From assembly GCA_021907015.1 (NCBI GenBank), contig CP091064.1, positions 3,720,001-3,784,000 on the forward strand: 64,000 nucleotides of DNA. The letters are read 5' to 3'. The DNA comes from Pectobacterium sp. PL152 (GTDB lineage Bacteria; Pseudomonadota; Gammaproteobacteria; Enterobacterales; Enterobacteriaceae). The position numbers and the translations under genes were made by a program. Below the pieces are notes generated by a model. The model searched no databases and was not told the DNA's origin. It was given only the letters and a program-made list of their open reading frames with translations. The number at the start of each line of letters is the position of its first letter. Positions within the stretch are counted from its first letter, which is position 1. This document shows, one piece after another, positions 1 to 9,679 of this stretch.

Positions 1-469
1 CGTTCCGCTGGTGAACAGCAAGCGGCGCGAACAATTTGAGCAGATTAAAAGCAGTGTGGCCCCCGATTTGCGCGTGCATCTGCTGGATGGACAGGCGCGG
101 GAAGCCATGATTGCCAGTGATGCGGCGCTATTGGCATCCGGTACGGCGGCGCTGGAGTGTATGCTGGCAAAATGCCCGATGGTGGTGGGTTATCGCATGA
201 AACCCTTTACCTTCTGGTTGGCACAGCGTCTGGTCAAAACACAGTGGGTGTCGCTGCCGAATTTGCTGGCTGGACGCGAACTGGTGACGGAATTGCTTCA
301 GACCGACTGTACACCTGACAAGCTGGCCGCCGCGCTATTGCCGCTGTTCGCAGATTCGGATAAAACGGCTGCGCTGCGTACGACATTTGTGGATTTGCAT
401 CAGCAGATTCGCTGTAACGCTGATGAGCAAGCGGCTCAGGCGGTACTGGAATTAGTCAAGCCGCGTTAA
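1..469 (+). CDS. lpxB: Lipid-A-disaccharide synthase, C-terminal part (5' end outside window)
   Basis: LpxB is a peripheral inner-membrane glycosyltransferase. It joins UDP-2,3-diacylglucosamine and lipid X to form the lipid A disaccharide. Only about the last 155 residues of a roughly 380-residue protein are present, and the frame is open to the left edge (codons from base 2). The stretch [20 protein letters not shown] matches the conserved sugar-nucleotide-binding region of enterobacterial LpxB, and the length from there to the stop fits the family. It is followed after 35 nt by rnhB, as in other enterobacteria (lpxA-lpxB-rnhB-dnaE-accA). The in-frame GTG at base 11 is an internal codon and not a start. 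Confidence 0.95.
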   Translation, partial: VPLVNSKRREQFEQIKSSVAPDLRVHLLDGQAREAMIASDAALLASGTAALECMLAKCPMVVGYRMKPFTFWLAQRLVKTQWVSLPNLLAGRELVTELLQTDCTPDKLAAALLPLFADSDKTAALRTTFVDLHQQIRCNADEQAAQAVLELVKPR

Positions 470-504
470 TAAAACCCTATTCGTAAGACCATGTTAATAA
501 AGCC

Positions 505-1101
505 ATGAGTGAAATATTTATCTATCCGCAGGCGACCTGTATCGCTGGCGTTGATGAAGTGGGGCGCGGTCCTCTGGTTGGTGCTGTCGTGACGGCGGCG
601 GTGATTCTTGATCCGACTAGGCCAATTGTCGGGCTGGCAGATTCTAAACAGCTGAGTGAAAAACGTCGGCTGGCGCTCTATGATGAAATCAAAGAGAAGG
701 CGTTGGCGTGGAGCCTTGGTCGAGCAGAGCCGGAAGAGATTGATCAACTGAATATCCTGCATGCTACCATGTTAGCAATGCAGCGTGCGGTGGCTGGATT
801 GGCTGTCGTGCCTGATTTTGTTCTGATTGACGGCAACCGTTGTCCGGCGCTGCCGATGCCCGCTCAGGCGGTCGTTAAAGGGGATAGCCGGGTGGCAGAA
901 ATCAGTGCGGCTTCGATTATGGCGAAAGTGACTCGCGATCGTGAGATGGTCGAGTTGGATCAACGCTTCCCCGCTTATGGTTTTGCCCAACACAAAGGTT
1001 ACCCAACGGCTTTCCATCTGGAGAAACTGGCCGCGCTGGGTGCCACTGAGTTTCACCGCCGGAGCTTCGCGCCAGTCAAACGAGCATTAGGGTTGGCGTA
1101 A
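505..1101 (+). CDS. rnhB: Ribonuclease HII
   Basis: RNase HII cuts the RNA strand of RNA-DNA hybrids and starts the removal of single ribonucleotides misincorporated in DNA. The 198-residue length is normal. The metal-binding DEDD set is visible: D17 and E18 in [13 protein letters not shown]109 in VLIDGNR and D127 in VKGDSRV. The C-terminal HKGYPTAFH motif is also present. The ATG at 505 gives an N-terminus that lines up with E. coli RnhB (start followed closely by the AGVDEVGRG motif). It lies 35 nt after lpxB and 84 nt before dnaE in the same orientation, so it is probably part of the lpxB-dnaE transcription unit. Confidence 0.97.
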   Translation: MSEIFIYPQATCIAGVDEVGRGPLVGAVVTAAVILDPTRPIVGLADSKQLSEKRRLALYDEIKEKALAWSLGRAEPEEIDQLNILHATMLAMQRAVAGLAVVPDFVLIDGNRCPALPMPAQAVVKGDSRVAEISAASIMAKVTRDREMVELDQRFPAYGFAQHKGYPTAFHLEKLAALGATEFHRRSFAPVKRALGLA

Positions 1102-1185
1102 AACATCATCATTAACTCTCGGTGTGGCGTGCTCACGTAGTCGTGCCTGCCATGCTGACTAATCGATAAATTCTGGGATCTGGAT

Positions 1186-4100
1186 ATGGCCGAACCACGT
1201 TTTGTTCACCTGCGTGTTCACAGTGACTATTCCATGATCGATGGGCTGGCTAAAGTCGGTCCGCTGGTAAAAAAGGCGGCGGCACTTGGCATGCCAGCGC
1301 TGGCGATTACCGATTTCACCAACCTGTGTGGGCTGGTTAAGTTCTATGGCGGCGCGCATGGCGCAGGCATCAAGCCGATTATCGGCGCAGACTTCTGTGT
1401 CGAAAGCGACGAATTAGGGGATGAACTCGCGCATCTCACTGTCCTCGCTATGAATAATGAAGGCTACCAGAATCTCACGCTGCTGATTTCTCAGGCTTAT
1501 CAGCGGGGTTATGGTGCTGCCGGGCCGACAATTGACCGAGATTGGCTGATTGAGCATCGTGAAGGACTGATTTTACTGTCTGGCGGTCGTCGGGGTGATG
1601 TCGGCCAGTTTTTGCTACGCGGTAACCAGACGCAGGCCGAGCAGTGTCTGGCGTTTTATCAGGAACACTTCCCCCAGCGTTACTATCTGGAACTTATCCG
1701 CACGTCACGCCCCGACGAAGAAAGTTATTTGCACGCTGCCGTCGAGTTGGCAACGAAGCACGGGTTGCCTGTGGTGGCGACCAACGAAGTGTGTTTTATC
1801 AGCACTGATGATTTTGACGCTCACGAAATCCGCGTGGCTATCCACGATGGCTACACGCTTGATGACCCTAAACGCCCACGTAATTACAGCCCGCAGCAGT
1901 ACATGCGTTCCGAAGAGGAAATGTGCGAGCTCTTTGCGGATATCCCCGAAGCACTGGCGAACAGCGTTGAAATTGCCAAGCGTTGTAACGTAACGATTCG
2001 TCTGGGTGAATATTTCCTGCCGCAGTTCCCGACGGGCGACATGACCACGGAAGACTTTCTGGTTGAGTGCTCGAAAAAGGGGCTGGAAGAGCGCCTCGAA
2101 TTCCTGTTCCCTGACCCGGAAGTGCGGGCTGCGCGGCGACCAGAGTACGATGAGCGTCTGGATATTGAACTGGGCGTGATTAACCAGATGGGGTTCCCCG
2201 GTTACTTCCTCATCGTAATGGAATTTATTCAATGGTCGAAGGATAACGACGTGCCTGTTGGGCCGGGGCGTGGTTCCGGTGCCGGCTCGCTAGTGGCCTA
2301 TGCGCTGAAAATCACCGATCTGGACCCGCTGGAATTCGACCTGCTGTTCGAACGTTTCCTTAACCCTGAACGTGTTTCCATGCCTGACTTCGACGTCGAT
2401 TTCTGTATGGAAAAACGCGATAAAGTTATCGATCACGTTGCGGAAATGTACGGACGTGATGCGGTATCACAGATTATTACCTTCGGTACGATGGCGGCGA
2501 AAGCGGTTATTCGTGACGTAGGGCGCGTGCTTGGGCACCCGTATGGGTTTGTCGATCGTATTTCAAAACTGGTGCCGCCCGATCCGGGTATGACGCTTGA
2601 AAAAGCCTTTGCTGCTGAACCGCAGCTGCCGGAAATTTATGAAGCCGATGAGGAAGTTAAGGCCCTCATTGATATGGCGCGTAAGCTCGAAGGGGTAACG
2701 CGTAACGCCGGTAAACATGCGGGTGGGGTGGTGATTTCCCCCACCAAGATTACCGATTTCGCGCCGTTGTATTGCGATGCGGAAGGGAACCACCCGGTTA
2801 CCCAGTTTGATAAGAACGACGTGGAATATGCCGGGCTGGTGAAGTTCGACTTCCTTGGCCTGCGTACGCTAACCATCATCGACTGGGCGCTGGGGATGAT
2901 TAACGCCCGCCGCGCGAAGCAGGGGCAGGAACCGATTGATATCGCTGCGATCCCGCTCGATGACAAGAAAAGTTTCGACATGCTGCAACGTTCGGAAACC
3001 ACCGCGGTATTCCAGCTTGAATCGCGCGGCATGAAAGACCTGATCAAGCGTCTGAAACCTGACTGCTTTGAAGATATGATCGCACTAGTGGCGCTGTTCC
3101 GCCCCGGCCCGCTGCAATCCGGCATGGTGGATAACTTCATCGACCGTAAACATGGCCGTGAAGCGATCTCTTATCCTGATATCGAATGGCAGCACGAGTC
3201 ACTCAAGCCCGTGCTGGAGCCGACCTACGGTATTATCCTGTATCAGGAACAGGTCATGCAGATCGCTCAGGTACTGGCAGGCTATACGCTGGGCGGTGCG
3301 GACATGCTGCGTCGTGCGATGGGGAAAAAGAACCCAGTCGAAATGGCGAAGCAACGTGGTGGCTTCGAAGATGGTGCCAAATCTCGCGGTGTGAACGGCG
3401 AACTGGCGGTTAAAATTTTCGACCTGGTGGAAAAATTCGCCGGTTACGGCTTTAATAAATCTCACTCAGCGGCTTATGCACTGGTGTCTTACCAGACGCT
3501 GTGGCTGAAAGCGCACTATCCGGCTGAATTCATGGCGGCGGTAATGACGGCCGATATGGACAACACGGATAAAGTGGTCGGGCTGGTTGATGAATGCTGG
3601 CGGATGGGGTTAAAAATCCTGCCTCCTGACATCAACAGTGGGCTGTATCACTTTCACGTTAACGACGATGGCGAGATTGTTTACGGCATCGGCGCAATTA
3701 AAGGCGTGGGTGAAGGCCCGATTGAGGCGATTATCGAGGCGCGTAATCAGGGCGGTTATTTTAGAGAGCTGTTTGATCTTTGCGCGCGTACCGACATTAA
3801 AAAGCTGAACCGCCGTGTGTTGGAAAAGCTGATTATGTCCGGGGCATTTGACCGCCTGGGGCCGCACCGCGCCGCGTTAATGAATTCATTGGCTGATGCG
3901 TTGAAGGCCGCCGATCAGCACGCGAAAGCGGAAGCCATTGGTCAGGTGGATATGTTCGGCGTGCTGGCCGAGGCACCCGAGCAGGTTGAGCAATCCTACA
4001 GCACCGTGCCGCCGTGGCCGGAGCAGGTCGTATTGGATGGTGAGCGGGAAACGCTGGGGCTGTACCTGACCGGCCACCCGATCACGCAATATATTAAGGA

Positions 4101-4668
4101 AATCGAACGCTATGCCGGTGGCGTGCGTTTGAAAGATATGCACCCGACGGATCGGGGTAAAATGACCACTGCCGTAGGGCTGGTGTTGGCAGCTCGCGTC
4201 ATGGTAACCAAGCGGGGTAACCGTATTGGTGTCTGTACCTTGGACGATCGTTCCGGTCGGCTTGAGATAATGCTGTTTACCGATGCATTGGAAAAATATC
4301 AGCATTTACTTGAGAAAGACCGTATCCTTATCGCCAGTGGACAGGTCAGCTTTGATGACTTCAGCGGCGGGCTTAAAATGACCGTCCGAGAGTTAATGGA
4401 TATCAGTGAAGCGCGGGAAAAATACGCGCGCGGGCTTGCTATCTCGCTGACTGACAGGCAAATTGATGACCAGCTATTAAACCGTCTCCGCCAATCGTTG
4501 GAACCCCATCGATCGGGGACGATCCCAGTGCATCTCTATTACCAGCGTGAAGATGCGCGCGTCCGACTACGTTTCGGCGCAGCATGGCGTGTAACGCCTG
4601 CCGATGCGCTACTGAACGAGCTGCGCACATTAGTGGGTAATGAGCAGGTGGAACTGGAATTTGACTAA
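1186..4668 (+). CDS. dnaE: DNA polymerase III alpha subunit
   Basis: This is the catalytic subunit of the replicative polymerase holoenzyme. The 1160-residue length equals that of E. coli DnaE. An N-terminal PHP domain begins with [15 protein letters not shown]. The C-family polymerase core carries [16 protein letters not shown] and the catalytic aspartates of PDFDVDF, with a third expected in [10 protein letters not shown]. The helix-hairpin-helix region and the OB fold (around residues 990-1080) follow. No frameshift is seen over 3.5 kb, unlike many non-essential genes further along. It is followed after only 12 nt by accA, which argues for co-transcription. Confidence 0.98.
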   Translation: MAEPRFVHLRVHSDYSMIDGLAKVGPLVKKAAALGMPALAITDFTNLCGLVKFYGGAHGAGIKPIIGADFCVESDELGDELAHLTVLAMNNEGYQNLTLLISQAYQRGYGAAGPTIDRDWLIEHREGLILLSGGRRGDVGQFLLRGNQTQAEQCLAFYQEHFPQRYYLELIRTSRPDEESYLHAAVELATKHGLPVVATNEVCFISTDDFDAHEIRVAIHDGYTLDDPKRPRNYSPQQYMRSEEEMCELFADIPEALANSVEIAKRCNVTIRLGEYFLPQFPTGDMTTEDFLVECSKKGLEERLEFLFPDPEVRAARRPEYDERLDIELGVINQMGFPGYFLIVMEFIQWSKDNDVPVGPGRGSGAGSLVAYALKITDLDPLEFDLLFERFLNPERVSMPDFDVDFCMEKRDKVIDHVAEMYGRDAVSQIITFGTMAAKAVIRDVGRVLGHPYGFVDRISKLVPPDPGMTLEKAFAAEPQLPEIYEADEEVKALIDMARKLEGVTRNAGKHAGGVVISPTKITDFAPLYCDAEGNHPVTQFDKNDVEYAGLVKFDFLGLRTLTIIDWALGMINARRAKQGQEPIDIAAIPLDDKKSFDMLQRSETTAVFQLESRGMKDLIKRLKPDCFEDMIALVALFRPGPLQSGMVDNFIDRKHGREAISYPDIEWQHESLKPVLEPTYGIILYQEQVMQIAQVLAGYTLGGADMLRRAMGKKNPVEMAKQRGGFEDGAKSRGVNGELAVKIFDLVEKFAGYGFNKSHSAAYALVSYQTLWLKAHYPAEFMAAVMTADMDNTDKVVGLVDECWRMGLKILPPDINSGLYHFHVNDDGEIVYGIGAIKGVGEGPIEAIIEARNQGGYFRELFDLCARTDIKKLNRRVLEKLIMSGAFDRLGPHRAALMNSLADALKAADQHAKAEAIGQVDMFGVLAEAPEQVEQSYSTVPPWPEQVVLDGERETLGLYLTGHPITQYIKEIERYAGGVRLKDMHPTDRGKMTTAVGLVLAARVMVTKRGNRIGVCTLDDRSGRLEIMLFTDALEKYQHLLEKDRILIASGQVSFDDFSGGLKMTVRELMDISEAREKYARGLAISLTDRQIDDQLLNRLRQSLEPHRSGTIPVHLYYQREDARVRLRFGAAWRVTPADALLNELRTLVGNEQVELEFD

Positions 4669-4680
4669 TATAGGAATACT

Positions 4681-5640
4681 ATGAGTCTGAATTTTCTTGA
4701 TTTTGAGCAGCCGATTGCAGAGTTGGAAGCGAAAATTGACTCGCTGACCGCAGTCAGCCGTCAAGACGAAAAATTGGATATTAATCTGGACGAAGAAGTC
4801 CAGCGCCTGCGTGAGAAGAGCGTTGAATTGACGCGTAAAATCTTCGCTGATTTAGGCGCCTGGCAGGTTGCGCAGTTAGCGCGCCATCCACAACGTCCTT
4901 ACACGCTTGATTATATTAAGCACATCTTTACTGACTTTGATGAATTGGCTGGCGATCGTGCCTATGCCGATGACAAAGCCATTGTCGGCGGGATTGCCCG
5001 TTTGGATGGGCGTCCGGTGATGATCATTGGTCATCAGAAAGGACGTGAAACCAAAGAAAAAATTCGTCGTAACTTCGGCATGCCGGCACCGGAAGGCTAT
5101 CGCAAAGCGCTGCGCCTGATGGAAATGGCCGAACGCTTCAAGATGCCGATTATTACCTTTATCGATACGCCGGGTGCCTATCCGGGCGTTGGCGCAGAAG
5201 AACGCGGTCAGTCTGAAGCGATTGCGCGCAACCTGCGTGAAATGTCGACGCTGCGAGTGCCAATCATCTGTACCGTTATCGGTGAAGGGGGTTCCGGTGG
5301 TGCGTTGGCTATCGGCGTGGGCGACAAGGTCAACATGTTGCAGTACAGCACCTACTCGGTTATTTCACCGGAAGGCTGTGCGTCTATCCTGTGGAAGAGT
5401 GCGGATAAGGCGCCGCTGGCAGCGGAAGCCATGGGCATCATCGCGCCGCGTCTGAAAGAGCTGAAGTTGATCGACACCGTGATTCCTGAACCGCTGGGTT
5501 CGGCGCACCGTAACGTCCCGGCAATGGCCGAGTCGCTGAAAGCGCAACTGCTGGCCGATTTGCTCGACCTCGACGGTCTGACGGAAGAAGAACTGCTAAA
5601 CCGCCGTTATCAGCGTTTGATGAACTATGGTTACTGCTGA
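4681..5640 (+). CDS. accA: Acetyl-CoA carboxylase carboxyltransferase subunit alpha
   Basis: AccA pairs with AccD to form the carboxyltransferase that moves CO2 from biotin-BCCP to acetyl-CoA, giving malonyl-CoA for fatty acid synthesis. The 319-residue length and the start [19 protein letters not shown] are those of enterobacterial AccA. The crotonase-fold signatures [19 protein letters not shown] and [15 protein letters not shown] are present. It starts 12 nt after dnaE stops, and a strong terminator hairpin lies about 60 nt downstream, so it is probably the last gene of the lpx-dnaE-accA cluster. Confidence 0.98.
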
Positions 5641-5700
5641 TAGCGTGATTGTCTGATTGATTGCAGTATTATCAATCAGGCAATTCTGGCGTTACTCTGA

Positions 5701-5734
5701 AAATCCGTTGTCAGAAATGACAGCGGATTTTTTG
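5701..5734 (+). terminator. Rho-independent terminator after accA
   Basis: A 13-nt arm AAATCCGTTGTCA and its near-complement TGACAGCGGATTT flank a GAAA loop. The right arm runs straight into a T tract (TTTTTT). The hairpin lies between accA and yaeR, so it should end the dnaE-accA transcript. Confidence 0.8.
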
Positions 5735-5751
5735 CTATGAGGGGTTGAAGC

Positions 5752-6141
5752 ATGTTGAAGTTGCTTGATGTCCATCACATTGCGGTTATTGCCTCGGACT
5801 ATGAACGCAGCAAGGCGTTTTATTGTGATGTACTGGGGTTTACGTTGAATCATGAGGTTTACCGTGATGCGCGACAGTCGTGGAAAGGGGATCTCTCGCT
5901 AAATGGGCGTTATACCATCGAGCTATTTTCTTTCCCCCATTCACCTGCACGCGTGAGTCGGCCAGAAGCCTGCGGCCTGCGCCATCTGGCTTTTGCCGTG
6001 GCTGACATTGAACAGGCCGTCGCCTCGCTGGAGCAGTCTGGGGTTGTCTGTGAACCTATACGGATCGATCCTGAAACGCAGCAGCGCTTTACGTTTTTCT
6101 CCGATCCTGACGACTTGCCTTTAGAACTGTATGAGATCTGA
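5752..6141 (+). CDS. yaeR: VOC-family metalloenzyme (glyoxalase I-like), YaeR
   Basis: This 129-residue protein has the vicinal-oxygen-chelate fold. The first half contains DVHHIAVIASDYERSKAFY, with the metal-ligand-type His followed by the conserved YERS.AFY helix. The second half ends in DDLPLELYEI, with the paired Glu ligand. This half-module architecture and genomic position (accA-ldcC/yaeR-tilS region) match E. coli YaeR (GloA2). The substrate is not known from sequence. The stop overlaps the start of tilS by 11 nt, so the two are translationally linked. The start follows a GGGGTT spacer after the accA terminator. Confidence 0.9.
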   Translation: MLKLLDVHHIAVIASDYERSKAFYCDVLGFTLNHEVYRDARQSWKGDLSLNGRYTIELFSFPHSPARVSRPEACGLRHLAFAVADIEQAVASLEQSGVVCEPIRIDPETQQRFTFFSDPDDLPLELYEI

Positions 6142-7465
6142 CATCGTGGATTGCACCAAACCTGACGATAGATTGTTCCAGACGATCGTGGCACAAACGG
6201 CGGGATGCGGGTCGATCCTGCTGGCCTACAGCGGCGGTTTGGACTCCTGCGTGTTGCTGCATCTGCTGGTGGCTGTACGTCAGCGTTCTGGCTTGGCTAT
6301 TCGCGCGGCTTACATCCATCACGGTTTAAACCCGCTGGCAGATAGCTGGGCTGAACATTGTCGTCAGCAGTGTGAACGTTGGCAGGTGTCGTTTGCCTCG
6401 CTGCCAGTGGTGGTTGAGGCGCAGAACGGGGGTATTGAAGCGGCGGCCAGAACAGCGCGTTATCAGGCACTGCAAGCGCATCTGCAGGAGGGAGAAACCC
6501 TGCTGACGGCGCAGCATCTTGATGACCAGAGCGAAACGTTTTTGCTGGCGCTTAAACGCGGAAGTGGGCCTGCCGGATTGTCTGCGATGGCGGCGCACAG
6601 TACGCTGGGGCAGCATCGTCTCATTCGTCCGCTGCTGGGGTTTTCTCGTTTGCAGCTGGAAGCGTATGCGCAGCGGCATCAGCTTCACTGGATTGAGGAC
6701 GACAGCAATCAGGATGAGCGTTTCGACCGCAATTTTCTACGCCGCCAGATTTTACCGCGTTTGACGCAGCGCTGGCCGCATTTCTCCTCCGCTGTGGCGC
6801 GTAGCGCCGAGCTGTGTGCCGAACAGGAACAACTGCTCGATGAACTGTTGGAGGAGTCATTGCGGACGTTATGTCAGCCGGATGGGGCGTTGAGTATTGA
6901 CGGTCTGGTGCCGCTAAGTTCAGTGCGTCGTTTTGCGCTACTGCGTCGCTGGCTGGCGCAGCAAGGGGCGGCCATGCCCTCGCGTGAACAGCTGCAACGA
7001 CTCTGGGATGAGGTGGCGACGAGCCGGCAGGATGCGGAGCCTGTATTGCAGCTGAATCAGCAGCAGATCCGCCGTTTCCGTCAGCATCTCTATCTGCTGC
7101 CGCTAATGGCGTCGCTACAAGATCGCATTTTACCGTGGCAGCCGACGTCATGTTCGCTATCGCTCCCCGACAATCTCGGCACGCTGCGGTTGGCCGATAG
7201 TGGGATGGCGGTTCGCGCACCGGAAAACGGTGAAGCGGTGAGTATCCGCTTTTCGACCCGTGGAACTGTGCATATTGTCGGCAGGGCCCACGGGCGACAC
7301 ATCAAGAAACTGTGGCAGGAACTGGGTGTTCCGCCCTGGTGGCGCGACCGGACGCCGTTGGTGTTCTACAACGAACAACTGATTGCGGCCGTGGGACGAT
7401 TTGTCACGCGGGAAGGGCAGGTAAGAGAACATCAGCCTATGTGGCACATTGTTTGGGAAAAATAA
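6131..7465 (+). CDS. tilS: tRNA(Ile)-lysidine synthetase
   Basis: TilS attaches lysine to C34 of the CAU-anticodon tRNA-Ile, so that it reads AUA and is charged with isoleucine. The N-terminal PP-loop motif SGGLDS is at residues 34-39, followed by an N-type ATP pyrophosphatase domain with AAYIHHGLNPLADSWAEHC. The C-terminal substrate-binding TilS domain ends in HIVWEK. The 444-residue length suits enterobacterial TilS (about 430). The ATG chosen lies inside the end of yaeR (11-nt overlap). A short triplicated sequence follows the stop. Confidence 0.95.
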   Translation: MRSDIVDCTKPDDRLFQTIVAQTAGCGSILLAYSGGLDSCVLLHLLVAVRQRSGLAIRAAYIHHGLNPLADSWAEHCRQQCERWQVSFASLPVVVEAQNGGIEAAARTARYQALQAHLQEGETLLTAQHLDDQSETFLLALKRGSGPAGLSAMAAHSTLGQHRLIRPLLGFSRLQLEAYAQRHQLHWIEDDSNQDERFDRNFLRRQILPRLTQRWPHFSSAVARSAELCAEQEQLLDELLEESLRTLCQPDGALSIDGLVPLSSVRRFALLRRWLAQQGAAMPSREQLQRLWDEVATSRQDAEPVLQLNQQQIRRFRQHLYLLPLMASLQDRILPWQPTSCSLSLPDNLGTLRLADSGMAVRAPENGEAVSIRFSTRGTVHIVGRAHGRHIKKLWQELGVPPWWRDRTPLVFYNEQLIAAVGRFVTREGQVREHQPMWHIVWEK

Positions 7466-7494
7466 GGTTTGGGAAAAATAAGTTTGGGAAAAAG
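7450..7494 (+). repeat. Short tandem triplication over the tilS stop codon
   Basis: The unit GTTTGGGAAAAATAAG is present about three times in a row (the last copy is slightly shortened). The first copy holds the last codons and stop of tilS. The extra copies lie in untranslated sequence and repeat the TAA in the same context. This looks like slipped-strand duplication. Confidence 0.8.
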
Positions 7495-7540
7495 CTAAAG
7501 CCGTCTGGATAAAAGCTGAGGCTGGCAACTGCTGGAATAA

Positions 7541-7566
7541 AAACGGACAACCAGCGTTGTCCGTTT
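7541..7566 (-). terminator. Terminator for yaeP-rof (convergent with tilS)
   Basis: AAACGGACAA and TTGTCCGTTT form a perfect 10-bp stem around a CCAGCG loop. On the minus strand the stem is followed by a T run (CCGTTTTTATT), so it should end the leftward rof transcript. It lies 48 nt beyond the rof stop. Confidence 0.75.
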
Positions 7567-7613
7567 CGGAAGCGTTTGTTCAGCGTTTGCCGCTGAATGA
7601 AAGGAGAAGCCTG

Positions 7614-7868
7614 TCAGGATTCGCTGACGACGACCTTCCCGATTTCAGGATGACTGAAACTGACGATGTGGTCGAGGCGCAGTTCGCGCGTTGCACCGGA
7701 GGCTTCAATCACCAGATATTCGACCTGCTTACGGGAGATCATGTCACTGGCTTTACCGGTTACAACTTCACCATTGCGTAGTTCCAGCGTCAGCGTTAGA
7801 TTCTGCTGACAAGTGGCTTCCAGGCTGTCGTAATCATCACAGTTGATGGGTTGATATTCATTACTCAT
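7614..7868 (-). CDS. rof: Rho-binding antiterminator Rof (YaeO)
   Basis: Rof binds the primary RNA-binding domain of Rho and inhibits Rho-dependent termination. The 84-residue protein starting [17 protein letters not shown] and ending [15 protein letters not shown] follows E. coli Rof along its whole length. The ATG at 7868 was chosen over the upstream in-frame candidate because it matches the family start. That choice makes it overlap the end of yaeP by 8 nt, so the pair is probably translationally coupled. The transcript is leftward, with a terminator downstream. Confidence 0.92.
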   Translation of the reverse strand: MSNEYQPINCDDYDSLEATCQQNLTLTLELRNGEVVTGKASDMISRKQVEYLVIEASGATRELRLDHIVSFSHPEIGKVVVSES

Positions 7869-8061
7869 TGACATAATCACTCACCAATAAGTTAGCGGCG
7901 GCAAAAGCTGCCTGTTCCCTGACGGAGGATGGCAGCGCATCATTCGCGGCAATGCCATCCAGGGTTTTCAAAACACAACCCAGCGAATCGGGTATATAGC
8001 CCAGATCGCCGCTGGCGATCTCTGCGTATAAGCGACGTACTAATTCACAGTATTCTTGCAC
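7861..8061 (-). CDS. yaeP: YaeP family protein
   Basis: This is a 66-residue protein of unknown function, conserved in enterobacteria next to rof. The GTG start at 8061 is preferred over the upstream ATG at 8100. It gives exactly the 66-residue E. coli length, begins at the conserved [20 protein letters not shown] block, and has a strong GGGAGG ribosome-binding site 6 nt upstream. The C-terminus [13 protein letters not shown] is the family end. It overlaps rof by 8 nt. Confidence 0.88.
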   Translation of the reverse strand: MQEYCELVRRLYAEIASGDLGYIPDSLGCVLKTLDGIAANDALPSSVREQAAFAAANLLVSDYVNE

Positions 8062-8300
8062 TATATCCTCCCTTGAAAGCTTAGCTCGGTAGATATTCAT
8101 GCATCATCACCTTTTTCGGTGCGCGATGTTGTAAGCCTACGAAGATAAACTCTATTTATCAAACCGACTATAGCATAGGCACTAACAGGATATCAGTAGT
8201 CCTTAGAGGCCTAATCTATCAGTTACGTGGCAGATATCACCTTTACTGTGAGGATGGCGCTAACTCAAGTAAACTAAAGGGATTAACGACGAGGTTACTG

Positions 8301-8854
8301 ATGGCATTAAAAGCAACGGTTTACAAAGCAGCAATCAATATTGCCGATATGGATCGGAATTTTTTTCACGACGCGAACCTGACGATAGCGCAGCATCCGT
8401 CGGAAACGGAGCAGCGCATGATGCTGCGTCTTTTAGCGTGGATTTGCCATGCTGATGAAAACCTGCGCTTTACCAAAGGGCTCAGTGCCGATGACGAACC
8501 GGAAATCTGGCGACGCAACGATACGATGGAACTGGAATTGTGGATTGAGCTAGGCCTGCCGGATGAAAAACGGCTTAAAAAGCCTGCAACCAGTCGCGCG
8601 CCGTGGTGCTATACGCGTACAGCGAGCGGGCGGCGCAGGTTTGGTGGAGTGCGATATCGGGTAAGGTCTCCGGGTACAAGAATTTGGCTATCCGCTTTTT
8701 GGATGATAGTCAGCTGGCTCAGCTTGCCGGACTGGTTCAGCGCACGATGGCCTTGCAGGCAACGATACAGGACGGCACGATCTGGTTGTCTGACGATAAG
8801 AATAGTCTTGAAATAGCATTTTCTGAGTGGAAAATTCCTCAGACTCAGGGATGA
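8301..8854 (+). pseudogene. yaeQ: YaeQ family protein, one frameshift
   Basis: YaeQ is a small PD-(D/E)XK-fold protein of uncertain function, first noticed as a suppressor of RfaH loss in E. coli. Residues 1-93 ([20 protein letters not shown] to [10 protein letters not shown]) match E. coli YaeQ. The match then moves to the -1 frame ([16 protein letters not shown] to [13 protein letters not shown]). The break is in an A run at 8577-8581, which has five A where six would keep the frame. With that base restored the protein is about 184 residues, the usual length. This is either a recent lesion or a homopolymer sequence error. Confidence 0.88.
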
Positions 8855-8924
8855 TAACGGGCTGGACAGCGTCCAGGGCATTGAGTCAGAACGATAAAAA
8901 CAGGGCAGAGACGGCAGGAAAATA

Positions 8925-9623
8925 ATGATGAAAAAACTGGCTATCGGTGTGCTGTTGATTGCAGGGGTTTCTGGGTTGATCGGGTGTCATACCCGTTCAC
9001 AAGTTCAGGAAGAACCCCTTAAACCAATGGCGCAAAGTTATCGTGGCGTTTTACCCTGTGCGGACTGCGGAGGGATTGATACGTCGCTGTTTTTGGAAAA
9101 AGACGGGACTTTTATTCTGCGTGAGCAGTATCAAACGACGCGAGAGGGCAACAACACATTCGCCTCCTATGGGCAGTGGCGACGCACCGCAGATAAGCTG
9201 GTGCTGACGGATAGTTCGGGCGAAAAACGTTACTTCCGCCCGGTTGATAACTCTCTTGAAATGCTGGATCAGCAAGGGCTCCCCATCAACTCCTCTCTCC
9301 CTCGTCAACTGACGGCAACCGAGCAGGCATTGCCGAATACGCCGATGTCGATGAAGGGAATGTATCGCTATCTGGCAGATGCGGCGACGTTCTCTGATTG
9401 CGCCACGGGAAAAACGTTTGTGGTGGCGAGTAATGCCGTGCTGGAAAGAATGTATCTTCGTACGACGGTGTCGGCGGGAGAACCTGTACTGGTTTCCTTT
9501 ACCGCGCATTTTGCCGTGATTCCGTCGATGGAAGAAGGTCAGATGGTGAAAGCGGTGGTCCCCAACAGCAGTGATAACGCACGTATGCGAGCACGAGCAA
9601 ACTGCGATACACAGATAGACTAA
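8925..9623 (+). CDS. nlpE: Copper homeostasis/adhesion lipoprotein NlpE
   Basis: NlpE is an outer-membrane lipoprotein that senses surface contact and lipoprotein-trafficking or redox faults and signals to CpxA. The signal peptide ends in a lipobox (LIGC, with Cys about residue 21). The N-terminal barrel carries the CADC motif (GVLPCADCGGIDTSLFLEKDG), and the C-terminal OB-like domain has a second Cys pair (SDCATGK and RANCDTQ). The length of 232 matches E. coli NlpE. An AGGAAAATA ribosome-binding site precedes two adjacent ATG codons. The arfB gene found between yaeQ and nlpE in E. coli is not here. Confidence 0.95.
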   Translation: MMKKLAIGVLLIAGVSGLIGCHTRSQVQEEPLKPMAQSYRGVLPCADCGGIDTSLFLEKDGTFILREQYQTTREGNNTFASYGQWRRTADKLVLTDSSGEKRYFRPVDNSLEMLDQQGLPINSSLPRQLTATEQALPNTPMSMKGMYRYLADAATFSDCATGKTFVVASNAVLERMYLRTTVSAGEPVLVSFTAHFAVIPSMEEGQMVKAVVPNSSDNARMRARANCDTQID

Positions 9624-9639
9624 CGCGGCGTTAAAAGAA

Positions 9640-9666
9640 AAGGCACTGATTTCAGTGCCTTTTTAG
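9640..9666. terminator. Bidirectional terminator between nlpE and mutS
   Basis: AAGGCACTG and CAGTGCCTT pair around a short ATTT loop. A T tract follows on the plus strand and an A tract precedes the stem, so it can act in both directions. It lies between the convergent nlpE and mutS. Confidence 0.85.
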
Positions 9667-9679
9667 TATCGATTACGCG

